From assembly GCA_946222055.1 (NCBI GenBank), contig CAMIEW010000086.1, positions 1 to 5,469 on the forward strand: DNA of 5,469 bases. Direction: 5' to 3'. Source of the stretch: an uncultured Porphyromonas sp. GTDB taxonomy: Bacteria; Bacteroidota; Bacteroidia; Bacteroidales; Porphyromonadaceae. Made by a program: the position numbers and the translations under genes. The notes under the pieces were generated by a model. The model did not search any database and was not told the origin of the DNA. It saw only the letters and a program-made list of their open reading frames with translations. Position 1 is the stretch's first letter, and each line of letters opens with the position of its first letter. Positions 1 through 5,469 of the stretch are shown here, piece by piece.

Positions 1-102
1 GAGAGGGTGGCGACCGCCGGTGCCGAGCGTGCCCGCGAGAGCGCCGAGGCGACACTCAAGGAGATACGCAGTATCGTCGGCTTCCCTCCCTATCGAGGAT
101 GA
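1..102 (+). CDS. trpS: C-terminal end of probable tryptophanyl-tRNA synthetase (5' truncated by window)
   Basis: Frame 1 is open from the first base to a TGA at 100-102 and gives 33 residues. The segment GAERARESAEATLKEIRSIV followed by GF resembles the C-terminal helix of bacterial TrpRS, where a Gly-Ala-x-(Lys/Arg)-Ala-Arg stretch, an Ala-rich helix and a final Gly-Phe/Leu close the protein. TrpRS charges tRNA(Trp) in the cytoplasm. Only about a tenth of a normal-length TrpRS is visible, and neither catalytic signature (HIGH-like or KMSKS) lies in the window, so the call rests on the tail alone. The reading frame is secure because codon use and the stop fit; the name is less so. It is followed by an AT-rich gap of 52 bases before the next gene, so co-transcription with that gene is possible but not shown. 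Confidence 0.6.
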   Translation, partial: ERVATAGAERARESAEATLKEIRSIVGFPPYRG

Positions 103-154
103 GCCATTACAGTGAGACCATAATTACTATACAACCTTATAACAGCAAGAGAAA
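103..154 (+). promoter_or_regulatory. AT-rich intergenic spacer, possible promoter / A-rich translation start region
   Basis: This spacer has 18 of 52 bases G/C, clearly lower than the surrounding GC-rich coding DNA. It contains TATA-like runs (TACTATAC at 126-133 and TTATAAC at 137-143) and an A-rich stretch just before the ATG (AAGAGAAAATG). Bacteroidota commonly start genes from A-rich leaders rather than strong Shine-Dalgarno sites, which fits. I could not find the Bacteroidota promoter pattern TAnnTTTG with an upstream TTTG, so a promoter here is an inference from base composition only. Confidence 0.3.
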
Positions 155-646
155 ATGAACGAAGGACAACTGACAGGTACCATCATCAAGATCCTGGAAC
201 CACGTACCGGAACGAGTAAGAACACAGGTAAGGACTTCTATGTCCAAGAGTATATCGTGGAGACGCAGGAGGAGTACCCGACTAAGGTCCACTTCTCAGT
301 CTTCGGCGAGGACAGAGTGAGAGGATACAACCTGCAGCAGGGCGATGCCGTGCAGGTCTTCTTCTACGTCAATAGCCGCGAGTACAACGAGCGGTGGTAC
401 ACCGACATCCGTGTCCGCAATATCGTCAAGATAGACCCGAGCCAGATGGCCGCTCCTCAGATGGGGACGCCCTATGGACAGCCGATGGGCAACTATGGTC
501 CGCAGCCGCAGGCTCCTCAGGGTATGCCCGGGTACGGTCAGCAGCCGCAGGGTATGCCCGGATACGGTCAGCAGCCGCAGCAGCCCTATGGTCCTCAGCA
601 GGGTGACGGCGGCAACGGCGGCGGCGTAGACGACCTGCCCTTCTGA
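155..646 (+). CDS. DUF3127-family OB-fold-like protein with SSB-type acidic C-terminal tip
   Basis: The protein has 163 residues. Residues 5-92 match what I know of DUF3127, a small Bacteroidota family: LTGTIIKILEPRTGTSK, then QEYIVETQEEYP, VHFSVFGEDR and a late aromatic segment EYNERWYTDIRVRNI. The pattern of about five beta strands suggests an OB-like fold, as in single-stranded DNA-binding proteins. Residues 95-157 form a disordered-looking tail rich in Gly, Pro, Gln, Tyr and Met, including two copies of GMPGYGQQPQ. The last six residues are VDDLPF, nearly the same as the tip (DDIPF/DDLPF) with which bacterial SSB recruits repair and replication partners. The inference is a single-strand nucleic-acid-binding protein, possibly an SSB paralogue; no activity is established for the family to my knowledge. 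The start ATG at 155 follows an A-rich leader and the family homology begins at once. Translation ends in tandem stops TGA TAG (644-649). It is not obviously linked to the downstream operon, from which it is 225 bases away. Confidence 0.85.
   Translation: MNEGQLTGTIIKILEPRTGTSKNTGKDFYVQEYIVETQEEYPTKVHFSVFGEDRVRGYNLQQGDAVQVFFYVNSREYNERWYTDIRVRNIVKIDPSQMAAPQMGTPYGQPMGNYGPQPQAPQGMPGYGQQPQGMPGYGQQPQQPYGPQQGDGGNGGGVDDLPF
521..580 (+). repeat. Two 30-bp tandem direct repeats inside the DUF3127 gene
   Basis: Bases 521-550 and 551-580 are adjacent copies that differ at one position (G532 versus A562). Each encodes GMPGYGQQPQ, residues 123-132 and 133-142. A degenerate half copy lies upstream: 497-511 differs from 536-550 at a single base. 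The unit is an exact number of codons, so gain or loss of a copy changes the tail length without breaking the frame and leaves the DDLPF tip in place. Confidence 0.95.
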
Positions 647-655
647 TAGACCTGA

Positions 656-677
656 CCGGCCACCGATGAGTGGTCGG
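656..677 (+). terminator. Hairpin just after the DUF3127 stop codon, possible weak terminator
   Basis: CCGGCCAC at 656-663 can pair with GTGGTCGG at 670-677 (eight pairs, one of them G-U) around the six-base loop CGATGA. It sits nine bases after the stop codon, where a terminator would be expected. No run of T follows, so it is not a standard intrinsic terminator; it may instead stabilise the 3' end of the mRNA. Confidence 0.3.
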
Positions 678-703
678 CAGCCTACTCAGGAGATCGAATA
701 AGT

Positions 704-744
704 AGCGGCGGGAGCTCCTTTGGGAAAAGTGGCTCTCCACCGCT
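704..744 (+). repeat. Imperfect inverted repeat in the leader of the 673-residue gene
   Basis: AGCGGCGGGAGC at 704-715 is largely complementary to GGCTCTCCACCGCT at 731-744. The pairing has five outer pairs, one C-A mismatch, two pairs, a one-base bulge and four inner pairs. The enclosed sequence holds a small second stem, CTTT/AAAG around GGGA. It could fold as one long hairpin in RNA. I do not recognise it as a known riboswitch or small RNA. Confidence 0.35.
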
Positions 745-791
745 TCGATTATACGCCGAGTCCAGTCTGGAGTAGCTGAGCCGCGTAGAGA

Positions 792-809
792 GAGGGGACG
801 AGCCCCCTC
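792..809 (+). repeat. GC-rich hairpin in the leader region
   Basis: GAGGGG at 792-797 pairs with CCCCCTC at 803-809 around the loop ACGAG, with one bulged C (807). It is the most stable local stem in the 647-871 gap but is followed by C-rich rather than T-rich sequence, so a terminator is not well supported. It lies about 60 bases before the start codon at 872, where it could affect attenuation or ribosome access. Confidence 0.35.
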
Positions 810-840
810 CCCCGGTCGGACTTACGACAGGACAGAGAGG

Positions 841-879
841 ATGACCACACAGACTCCCCGATGGAGGGGAGATGAGTAA
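841..879 (+). CDS. Possible 12-codon leader ORF overlapping the next start codon
   Basis: ATG at 841 opens a frame reading MTTQTPRWRGDE and stops at TAA 877-879. The stop lies inside the first codons of the next gene (ATG at 872) in a different frame, an arrangement that would allow translational coupling. A purine-rich GAGAGG lies directly before this ATG, closer than a normal Shine-Dalgarno spacing. Peptides this short arise easily by chance, and there is no homology or codon evidence, so this is only a candidate. Confidence 0.15.
   Translation: MTTQTPRWRGDE
863..870 (+). promoter_or_regulatory. Shine-Dalgarno-like purine tract before the ATG at 872
   Basis: GGAGGGGA ends one base before the ATG, and its GGAGG core (863-867) is four bases away from it. 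This supports the ATG at 872 over the in-frame alternative at 902 (Met11). Bacteroidota ribosomes often make little use of Shine-Dalgarno pairing, so a match this strong is notable, though GC- and purine-rich sequence is common in this region. Confidence 0.45.
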
Positions 880-2893
880 GAGAGATGTAATAGAACTTAG
901 TATGGGATACAAAGAGGTAATGGCTCTCCGACAGGAAGGTGATCTGGAGAGTGCCGTAGAGCTGGCTCGGAAGGACTACAAGGAGTCCCCTAATCAGTGG
1001 TCCTCGTCGGCACTCTTCTGGGTGCTGAAGGACGTCGCCACGGGTGCAATAGACGAGAGTGACATCAGCACCGCTGCTGACGTGGTGGCTGAGATGGAGA
1101 CGCTAGTCGATGGGATGGGTGCCACCGCACCGATGGCGGAGGAGTCTCTCATCTCACTTCGTCAGAGCGTCGTGCCGCACTTCGGCGAACTGAGCGAGCT
1201 GCTGACCGGATACCAGAGAGAGAAGAACCCCTACCACAGGCGGGATCAGGTCCGTCAGACCTTCGACAAAGTACTCAGCTGGCACAACTCTCCCGACGGG
1301 CTACATAAGGCTCTCCACCCGAGGGTGGCTCAGGTGGTGAGTGACTTCTTCGACTTCCGCAATAAGTACATCACGCTTGATGAGGTGCGTCAGGCGCTGA
1401 GCATCTATCTGAGCCTCGACATAGAGAAGCCCTCGGCCCTTAACTCCAAGATCCTCGACCAGGTGCTCCGGGTGAAGGGACTCTTCCGGGAGCACTTCGA
1501 CTTCACCACCTTCCTCACCAAGTGGGATCCCGCTAAGTCTCTCCGGTCGGAGGACTGGCAGCGGGGCGGAGGCAAGGGACGCAAGGAGCGGAGCCAGGAG
1601 AGCTCCTCACTCGTGGACCGCGCCCTCACCACCTCCATCGAGGAGCTGATCGACCGGCGCGAGAGTCCCGTGCCGGAGATGATCTACGAGCTCTTCACCG
1701 GACTGCAGAGCCTCTATCCCGATGACCGCCTCGTTAAACTTACCCAGGCTAGACTGCATCTACTGGAGGGGGAGCGAGAGACCGCACTCGAGGAGTACCT
1801 CCGGGTGCTGCTGATCTACACCCGTCCGAGGATCTGGGGCGAACTGGCCTCCCTACTCGGCGATGATCCGGAGCTGGAGGCTGCCGCTCTCGCCAAGACG
1901 CTGAAGGAGGAGACAGATGACTATGCGCCCTACCTCCTGACGATCCGACTACACTACGCTAAGCTACTGATCGACCAGGGTCAGTACGACAAGGCTCTCC
2001 GCGAGCTGCGCATCATCGCACAGATCGCTGGAGAGCGGGGACGGAAGTTGCCCCAGAGCTTCGACAAGATGATGGAGCTGATCCCCGAGGGGACTGTGGA
2101 GGATAAGGAGAATAAGGCACACTACATCCTCAATGCCAAGCCGGCAGAGGCCTATGTCTACCGATCCCTGGCCGCCACTCCGATGATCGTCATGGACGTG
2201 ATCGCTCTGAGACTCAAGCAGCCAATGCGACAGGTGGTGCCGATGCTGAAGCTGAGCAGCCCGGAGGGTCGGGTCCTGCTGACTAATCCCACCGAGATGG
2301 GTCTGCCAGAGGGGGATCTGAGAGGGAAGCTCTTCGATGTCAAGTTTATCGAGCCGGAGGACAGTCACGCCGTGGTGGTTCATATGGAGCCGTCAGAGGC
2401 AGATCCTCGGGAGCTCTTCCCGCTGCGGGTCGCCTACATCACCGGCTACAGCCAGGGGATGCACTCCTTCCACCTCGTCGATACAGAGAGCAAGCACCAC
2501 TACCTACCGGGAGACGAGGAGGACTTTATGATCGGCGACTTCGTCAACTTCATCCTCCTCTACGACACGGTCCGCAAGCCGTCCCCTAAGCGTCCGGCAC
2601 AGCAGCGGGCACTCCTGATCGATCCCTGTCGGATCGACCCGATGGAGGCGCTCGCCTCTTTCCCTATCGTCCCTGCCACAGTGATCGCCACAGAGGATGG
2701 TCGTGTGACGATAGAGACGGACGAAGGGGTCAGCGGCACCTTCTCTCAGAGTCTCTCTCCGATCGAACTAGCAGAGGGGGAGAGGTGCACGCTCCGAGGA
2801 TTCGTCTTCCGCAAGAAGGACCGCTTCACCGGAGAGCAGCGCTCTTACTTCGTCACACTATCGGTGGAGCCACTACCGGCGGACCAGCTCTGA
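872..2893 (+). CDS. Uncharacterised 673-residue protein with TPR-like helices and a beta-rich, OB-like C-terminus
   Basis: I do not recognise a named family. There is no signal peptide or membrane segment, so it should be cytoplasmic. Residues 13-43 form a TPR-like helical pair (MALRQEGDLESAVELARKDY). Residues 50-215 are mostly helical, and 218-246 form a charged, Gly/Ser-rich linker with the basic core GGGKGRKER. Residues 247-400 are helical again, with the clearest TPR-like unit at 361-385 (YAKLLIDQGQYDKALRELR). From about 425 the character changes to beta strands: 487-565 includes FHLVDTESKHHYLPGDEEDF, and 598-668 (VPATVIATEDGRVTIETDEG onward, ending in YFVTLSVEPL) looks like an S1/cold-shock-type OB barrel. 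The inference is a scaffold with TPR-like protein-binding helices and one or two nucleic-acid-binding barrels; the fold assignment is by eye. It starts a run of tightly spaced genes, the DedA gene following after seven bases, which suggests co-transcription with ftsW and murG. Confidence 0.85.
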   Translation: MSKRDVIELSMGYKEVMALRQEGDLESAVELARKDYKESPNQWSSSALFWVLKDVATGAIDESDISTAADVVAEMETLVDGMGATAPMAEESLISLRQSVVPHFGELSELLTGYQREKNPYHRRDQVRQTFDKVLSWHNSPDGLHKALHPRVAQVVSDFFDFRNKYITLDEVRQALSIYLSLDIEKPSALNSKILDQVLRVKGLFREHFDFTTFLTKWDPAKSLRSEDWQRGGGKGRKERSQESSSLVDRALTTSIEELIDRRESPVPEMIYELFTGLQSLYPDDRLVKLTQARLHLLEGERETALEEYLRVLLIYTRPRIWGELASLLGDDPELEAAALAKTLKEETDDYAPYLLTIRLHYAKLLIDQGQYDKALRELRIIAQIAGERGRKLPQSFDKMMELIPEGTVEDKENKAHYILNAKPAEAYVYRSLAATPMIVMDVIALRLKQPMRQVVPMLKLSSPEGRVLLTNPTEMGLPEGDLRGKLFDVKFIEPEDSHAVVVHMEPSEADPRELFPLRVAYITGYSQGMHSFHLVDTESKHHYLPGDEEDFMIGDFVNFILLYDTVRKPSPKRPAQQRALLIDPCRIDPMEALASFPIVPATVIATEDGRVTIETDEGVSGTFSQSLSPIELAEGERCTLRGFVFRKKDRFTGEQRSYFVTLSVEPLPADQL

Positions 2894-2900
2894 TCGTCGT

Positions 2901-3572
2901 ATGGAGAGCATTCCCTTCATCGCCTGGTGCCTCGCGCATCTCAATTACCTCACCATCACATTGCTGATGGCGATAGAGAGCTCCTTCATCCCCTTCCCGA
3001 GCGAGATCGTGATACCGCCGGCGGCCTATCTCGCTGCCAGCACGGGGGAGATGAGTGTGGTAGGGATACTCTTCTTCGGTACGCTCGGAGCGATGATCGG
3101 TGCGACGGTGAATTACTTCCTCGCCCGCTGGCTCGGTCGGCCTGTGGTCTATGCCTTTGCCGGGAGTCGGGTCGGAGCCTTCTTCCTCCTGAGCGAGGAG
3201 GGGGTGCGCCATGCGGAGGAGTACTTCGTCGAGCATGGTAAGGTGGCGACCTTTACTGGGCGACTGATCCCGGGTATCCGCCAGCTGATATCCCTCCCGG
3301 CGGGTCTGGCAAAGATGCCGCTGGCCCCCTTCTACCTCTATACCGCTCTCGCCGCAGGGCTGTGGAATGCGATACTGATCGCCATCGGGTGGTACCTGGA
3401 GAGTGTGGTGCCGATGGATCAGCTCAGTCCCATGGTCTCGCGGTACAGCACCGAGATCGGCCACGTCATCATCGCTATCATGGTGATCGTCCTCGGCGTG
3501 ATGATGTACCGGGCACACCGGCGTAAGTCGCTCGACGAGAGTCTGGAGGATCAGGATAAGAAGAAGAAGTGA
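2901..3572 (+). CDS. DedA-family (SNARE-associated/VTT domain) integral membrane protein
   Basis: The protein has 223 residues, the usual DedA length. Diagnostic motifs are ESSFIPFPSEIVIPPAAYLA at 26-45 (acidic Glu26 and Glu35 around Pro31/Pro33) and FTGRLIPGIRQLISLPAGLA at 118-137, with Arg121 and Arg127 six residues apart, the same spacing as the two essential arginines of E. coli YqjA/YghB. Hydrophobic segments lie at about 51-74, 142-166 and 187-204, with a re-entrant-type region near 15-45. A cytoplasmic tail ends in four lysines. DedA proteins sit in the inner membrane; some, such as B. subtilis UptA, recycle undecaprenyl phosphate, while others affect proton-motive force, drug resistance or lipid balance. 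The gene lies seven bases after its upstream neighbour and six before ftsW, so a role in carrier-lipid recycling for cell-wall synthesis is a reasonable inference. The DedA family call is strong; the substrate is not shown by sequence. Confidence 0.93.
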   Translation: MESIPFIAWCLAHLNYLTITLLMAIESSFIPFPSEIVIPPAAYLAASTGEMSVVGILFFGTLGAMIGATVNYFLARWLGRPVVYAFAGSRVGAFFLLSEEGVRHAEEYFVEHGKVATFTGRLIPGIRQLISLPAGLAKMPLAPFYLYTALAAGLWNAILIAIGWYLESVVPMDQLSPMVSRYSTEIGHVIIAIMVIVLGVMMYRAHRRKSLDESLEDQDKKKK

Positions 3573-3578
3573 TCGAGG

Positions 3579-4985
3579 ATGACGGATGATAGGCTACATA
3601 CTGTGCCTGAGGGCGAGGAGCCGACAGCTACCAAGGGGGTCCACTGGGCGCGGTGGGACCGGCTATCCAATCTCTTTGTAGGAGACAAGGGGATCTGGAT
3701 CGTGACGATCGCGCTGATGCTGATCAGTATCATCGTCGTCTTCTCCGCCGTGAGCCAGGAGGCGTTCCGTGCAGAGAATAGCGGGCAAAACTTCTTCGGT
3801 CAGATCATCAAGCACCTGATCCTGGTGCTCTGCGCCTTTGGGATCATAGTCCTTGGGTCGCACGTGCCTAGCCGATACTACCTCCGCTCGTCGACGATCG
3901 CCTTTGTCTTCTCCCTCATCTTGCTGATGCTGGTGCCCTTCATCGGCATTGAGATCAATGGAGGTAAGAGGTGGCTCAAGATCTTCTTCCTCACCTTCCA
4001 GCCATCGGAACTGACGCGACTGACGCTGATCAACTTCACCGCCAGCCTGCTCCGCGGGAGTGATGAGCAGCACTCCTCGCTGCGGGTCTTCTGGACCATC
4101 ATCATCGCCACCGGTATCACCTGCCTGCTGATATTTATGGAGAATATCTCGACCGCTGTCTTCCTCGCCCTGATCGTCTACCTGATGATGTGGGTAGGGG
4201 GAGCTCACCGGAAGAGTATGCGGTGGCTCACCCTGGGAGGACTGGCGGCGGTCACTCTGGTGCTCCTCGTGGTGCTGCTGGCTCCCAAGGGATCGGTGGT
4301 CGATATCGGTCGAACCTCCACCGGATACAGCCGCCTGACGGGATTCTTCGAGAAGATCGGCAAACCGATCAACGAGGAGACCTACGACGATATCATGGGC
4401 AACGACTACCAGGTGGTGGCGGCTCAGAAAGCGATTGCCAACAGCAATGTGATCGGCAAGGGACCGGGGCAGAGCGAGCTGCGGCAGTTCCTCCCCCAGG
4501 CCTTCTCCGACTATGTCTACAACGTTGTGGTAGAGGAGTACGGCATCATAGGCTCGGCCGGACTACTGATCCTCTACCTCGTCTTCTTCTTCCGCTGCGG
4601 TATGCTGGCCAAGCACTCTCGCAGTATGTACCGGACACTTGTGCTGATGGGCGTGGGGATCCTCGTGACGACCCAGGCGATGATGAATATGGCGGTGGCG
4701 GCAAACCTACTGCCGGTGACCGGACAGACGCTCCCCTTCATCTCCAAGGGAGGCTCCTCCTACATCATCACGGCGATCTACTTCGCCATCGTGCAGAGTA
4801 TCGCTCACGACATCAATAAGAAACGCCTCTATCAGGATGCCGTCGTCTCGGGCAACGCCGCCCGGGTCATCGACCTGGAGGAGGTCCCGGAGATGGAGGA
4901 GGAGATACAGCTCACTGATCAACTCACCAAGCTACAGAAAGAAAAACTCCACCGGGAGGCTTCCGGCGGAACAGCTCATCTATAG
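3579..4985 (+). CDS. ftsW: FtsW, septal peptidoglycan glycosyltransferase of the SEDS family
   Basis: SEDS proteins polymerise lipid II into glycan strands; FtsW does so at the division septum with its partner transpeptidase FtsI. The 468-residue protein has a cytoplasmic N-terminus (1-37) and about ten membrane segments (roughly 38-58, 76-93, 102-122, 144-158, 168-186, 190-207, 214-234, 322-340, 352-375, 392-410). SEDS signatures are NGGKRW (127-132), FQPSE (140-144), GKGPGQSELRQFLPQAFSDY (293-312) and LPVTGQTLPFISKGGSS (378-394). Asp311 is the candidate catalytic aspartate, matching Asp297 of E. coli FtsW. ENISTA at 188-193 stands where many SEDS proteins have PDLGT. The large extracytoplasmic loop is about 235-321. 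A 56-residue acidic cytoplasmic tail (413-468) follows. Direct linkage to murG favours FtsW over RodA. The start at 3579 lies six bases after the DedA stop, with CGAGG just before it. Confidence 0.96.
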   Translation: MTDDRLHTVPEGEEPTATKGVHWARWDRLSNLFVGDKGIWIVTIALMLISIIVVFSAVSQEAFRAENSGQNFFGQIIKHLILVLCAFGIIVLGSHVPSRYYLRSSTIAFVFSLILLMLVPFIGIEINGGKRWLKIFFLTFQPSELTRLTLINFTASLLRGSDEQHSSLRVFWTIIIATGITCLLIFMENISTAVFLALIVYLMMWVGGAHRKSMRWLTLGGLAAVTLVLLVVLLAPKGSVVDIGRTSTGYSRLTGFFEKIGKPINEETYDDIMGNDYQVVAAQKAIANSNVIGKGPGQSELRQFLPQAFSDYVYNVVVEEYGIIGSAGLLILYLVFFFRCGMLAKHSRSMYRTLVLMGVGILVTTQAMMNMAVAANLLPVTGQTLPFISKGGSSYIITAIYFAIVQSIAHDINKKRLYQDAVVSGNAARVIDLEEVPEMEEEIQLTDQLTKLQKEKLHREASGGTAHL

Positions 4986-4996
4986 ACAGACTCCTC

Positions 4997-5469
4997 ATGG
5001 ATAACGAAAAAGCAACTACAGAATTGTACCGGGTCATCATCAGCGGGGGTGGCACCGGCGGACATATCTTCCCGGCGCTCTCCATAGCAGATGAGATCCG
5101 GAGGCGCTTCCCCAAGTGCGACATCCAGTTTGTCGGCGCTGAGGGTCGTGCAGAGGCGAAGCGAATCCCCGCAGCGGGCTATCCGATCCACCTCCTGCCG
5201 GTACGCGGACTCTCCAGCGGTGGAGGGCTCAAGCGCCTATTCTCGATCATCCCCTTCACCACCCAACTCTACAAGAGCACGAAGCAGGCTCAGGACTTCA
5301 TCCATCACTTCGATCCTCAGGTCGTCGTCGGGGTAGGCGGATATGCTAGTGCACCGACGCTGATCGCCGCTAACCACTTCGGTATCCCGGTGGTGGTTCA
5401 GGAGCAAAACTCCTACGCCGGTAAGGCCAATAAGCTGGTGGCAAAGAAGGCGAAGTGTGTCTGTACCGC
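4997..5469 (+). CDS. murG: MurG, lipid II synthase (3' truncated by window end)
   Basis: MurG is the peripheral membrane glycosyltransferase (GT28) that adds GlcNAc from UDP-GlcNAc to lipid I to make lipid II. Visible are 157 codons plus two bases of a protein that is normally about 360-380 residues. The N-terminal domain is clear: the glycine-rich loop SGGGTGGHIFPALSIA (16-31), GAEGRAEAKRIPAAGY (47-62), GVGGYASAP (112-120) and QEQNSYAGKAN (135-145), all standard MurG motifs for lipid-acceptor and membrane binding. EGRAEAKRIP replaces the more frequent GRMEM-type sequence, a mild variation. The C-terminal UDP-GlcNAc-binding domain lies beyond the window. The ATG at 4997 is 11 bases after the ftsW stop and leaves a short 12-residue lead (MDNEKATTELYR) before the first strand. 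It is presumably co-transcribed with ftsW and supplies its substrate. Confidence 0.97.
   Translation, partial: MDNEKATTELYRVIISGGGTGGHIFPALSIADEIRRRFPKCDIQFVGAEGRAEAKRIPAAGYPIHLLPVRGLSSGGGLKRLFSIIPFTTQLYKSTKQAQDFIHHFDPQVVVGVGGYASAPTLIAANHFGIPVVVQEQNSYAGKANKLVAKKAKCVCT

Noticed and set aside
521..580. CRISPR-like repeat
   Set aside because: The two copies are directly adjacent without spacers and lie in frame within a coding region.
426..740. Antisense open frame across the DUF3127 tail
   Set aside because: Arg/Ala-rich product created by the complement of the Pro/Gln repeats; no homology visible.
719..754. Possible promoter: TTTG at 719-722 with TTATAC at 749-754
   Set aside because: The downstream element does not match TAnnTTTG and the spacing is longer than expected for the Bacteroidota consensus.
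682..912. Antisense open frame of 76 codons in the intergenic gap
   Set aside because: It overlaps the start of the 673-residue gene, has a Ser/Pro/Leu-rich product and no clear start signals; the gap is better explained as a leader region.
2853..3518. Long antisense open frame (221 codons) opposite the DedA gene
   Set aside because: The DedA frame has clear family motifs and membrane segments. The antisense product is rich in His, Arg, Asp and Glu with no recognisable domain, as expected from the mirror of GC-rich codons.
3663..4208. Antisense open frame (181 codons) opposite ftsW
   Set aside because: Highly charged, low-complexity product opposite the membrane segments of FtsW; a shadow of the real gene.
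4190..4819. Second + strand open frame (209 codons) inside ftsW
   Set aside because: Gly/Arg-rich nonsense-like product in another frame; FtsW motifs run uninterrupted through the same bases.
3579..4985. RodA instead of FtsW
   Set aside because: SEDS motifs alone do not separate the two, but position directly before murG and the 468-residue length with long cytoplasmic ends favour FtsW.

Overview
The window looks like chromosomal DNA of a fairly GC-rich member of the Bacteroidota, plausibly a Porphyromonas-like lineage. The evidence is a DUF3127 protein (a family I know mainly from Bacteroidota) with an SSB-like acidic tip, a Bacteroidota-style FtsW, and MurG directly behind it. Species-level assignment is not possible by eye. 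All genes read on the + strand, and I see no insertion sequence, CRISPR array, tRNA or rRNA.

Layout. Bases 1-102 are the last codons of an upstream gene, most likely tryptophanyl-tRNA synthetase. A short AT-rich gap (103-154, 18 of 52 bases G/C) leads to a 163-residue DUF3127 protein (155-646) with an OB-like N-terminal half, a Gly/Pro/Gln/Tyr-rich repetitive tail and a final DDLPF. A 225-base gap (647-871) contains several inverted repeats and a possible 12-codon leader ORF that overlaps the next start codon. From 872 the genes are packed 6-11 bases apart: a 673-residue uncharacterised protein with TPR-like helices and a beta-rich, possibly OB-fold C-terminus (872-2893), a DedA-family membrane protein (2901-3572), FtsW (3579-4985) and the first 157 codons of MurG (4997 to the window edge).

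How the genes fit together. MurG makes lipid II on the inner face of the membrane. FtsW polymerises it at the septum, which releases undecaprenyl pyrophosphate. Some DedA proteins are known to return undecaprenyl phosphate to the cytoplasmic face. A DedA gene 6 bases upstream of ftsW-murG therefore suggests one transcription unit covering lipid II synthesis, use and carrier recycling. The usual neighbour of ftsW in Bacteroidota division/cell-wall clusters, murD, is absent here; the DedA gene and the 673-residue gene take its place. The most interesting points are this altered cluster, the unexplained 673-residue protein at its head, and the SSB-type tip on the DUF3127 protein. I did not find an obvious new defence or mobile system.
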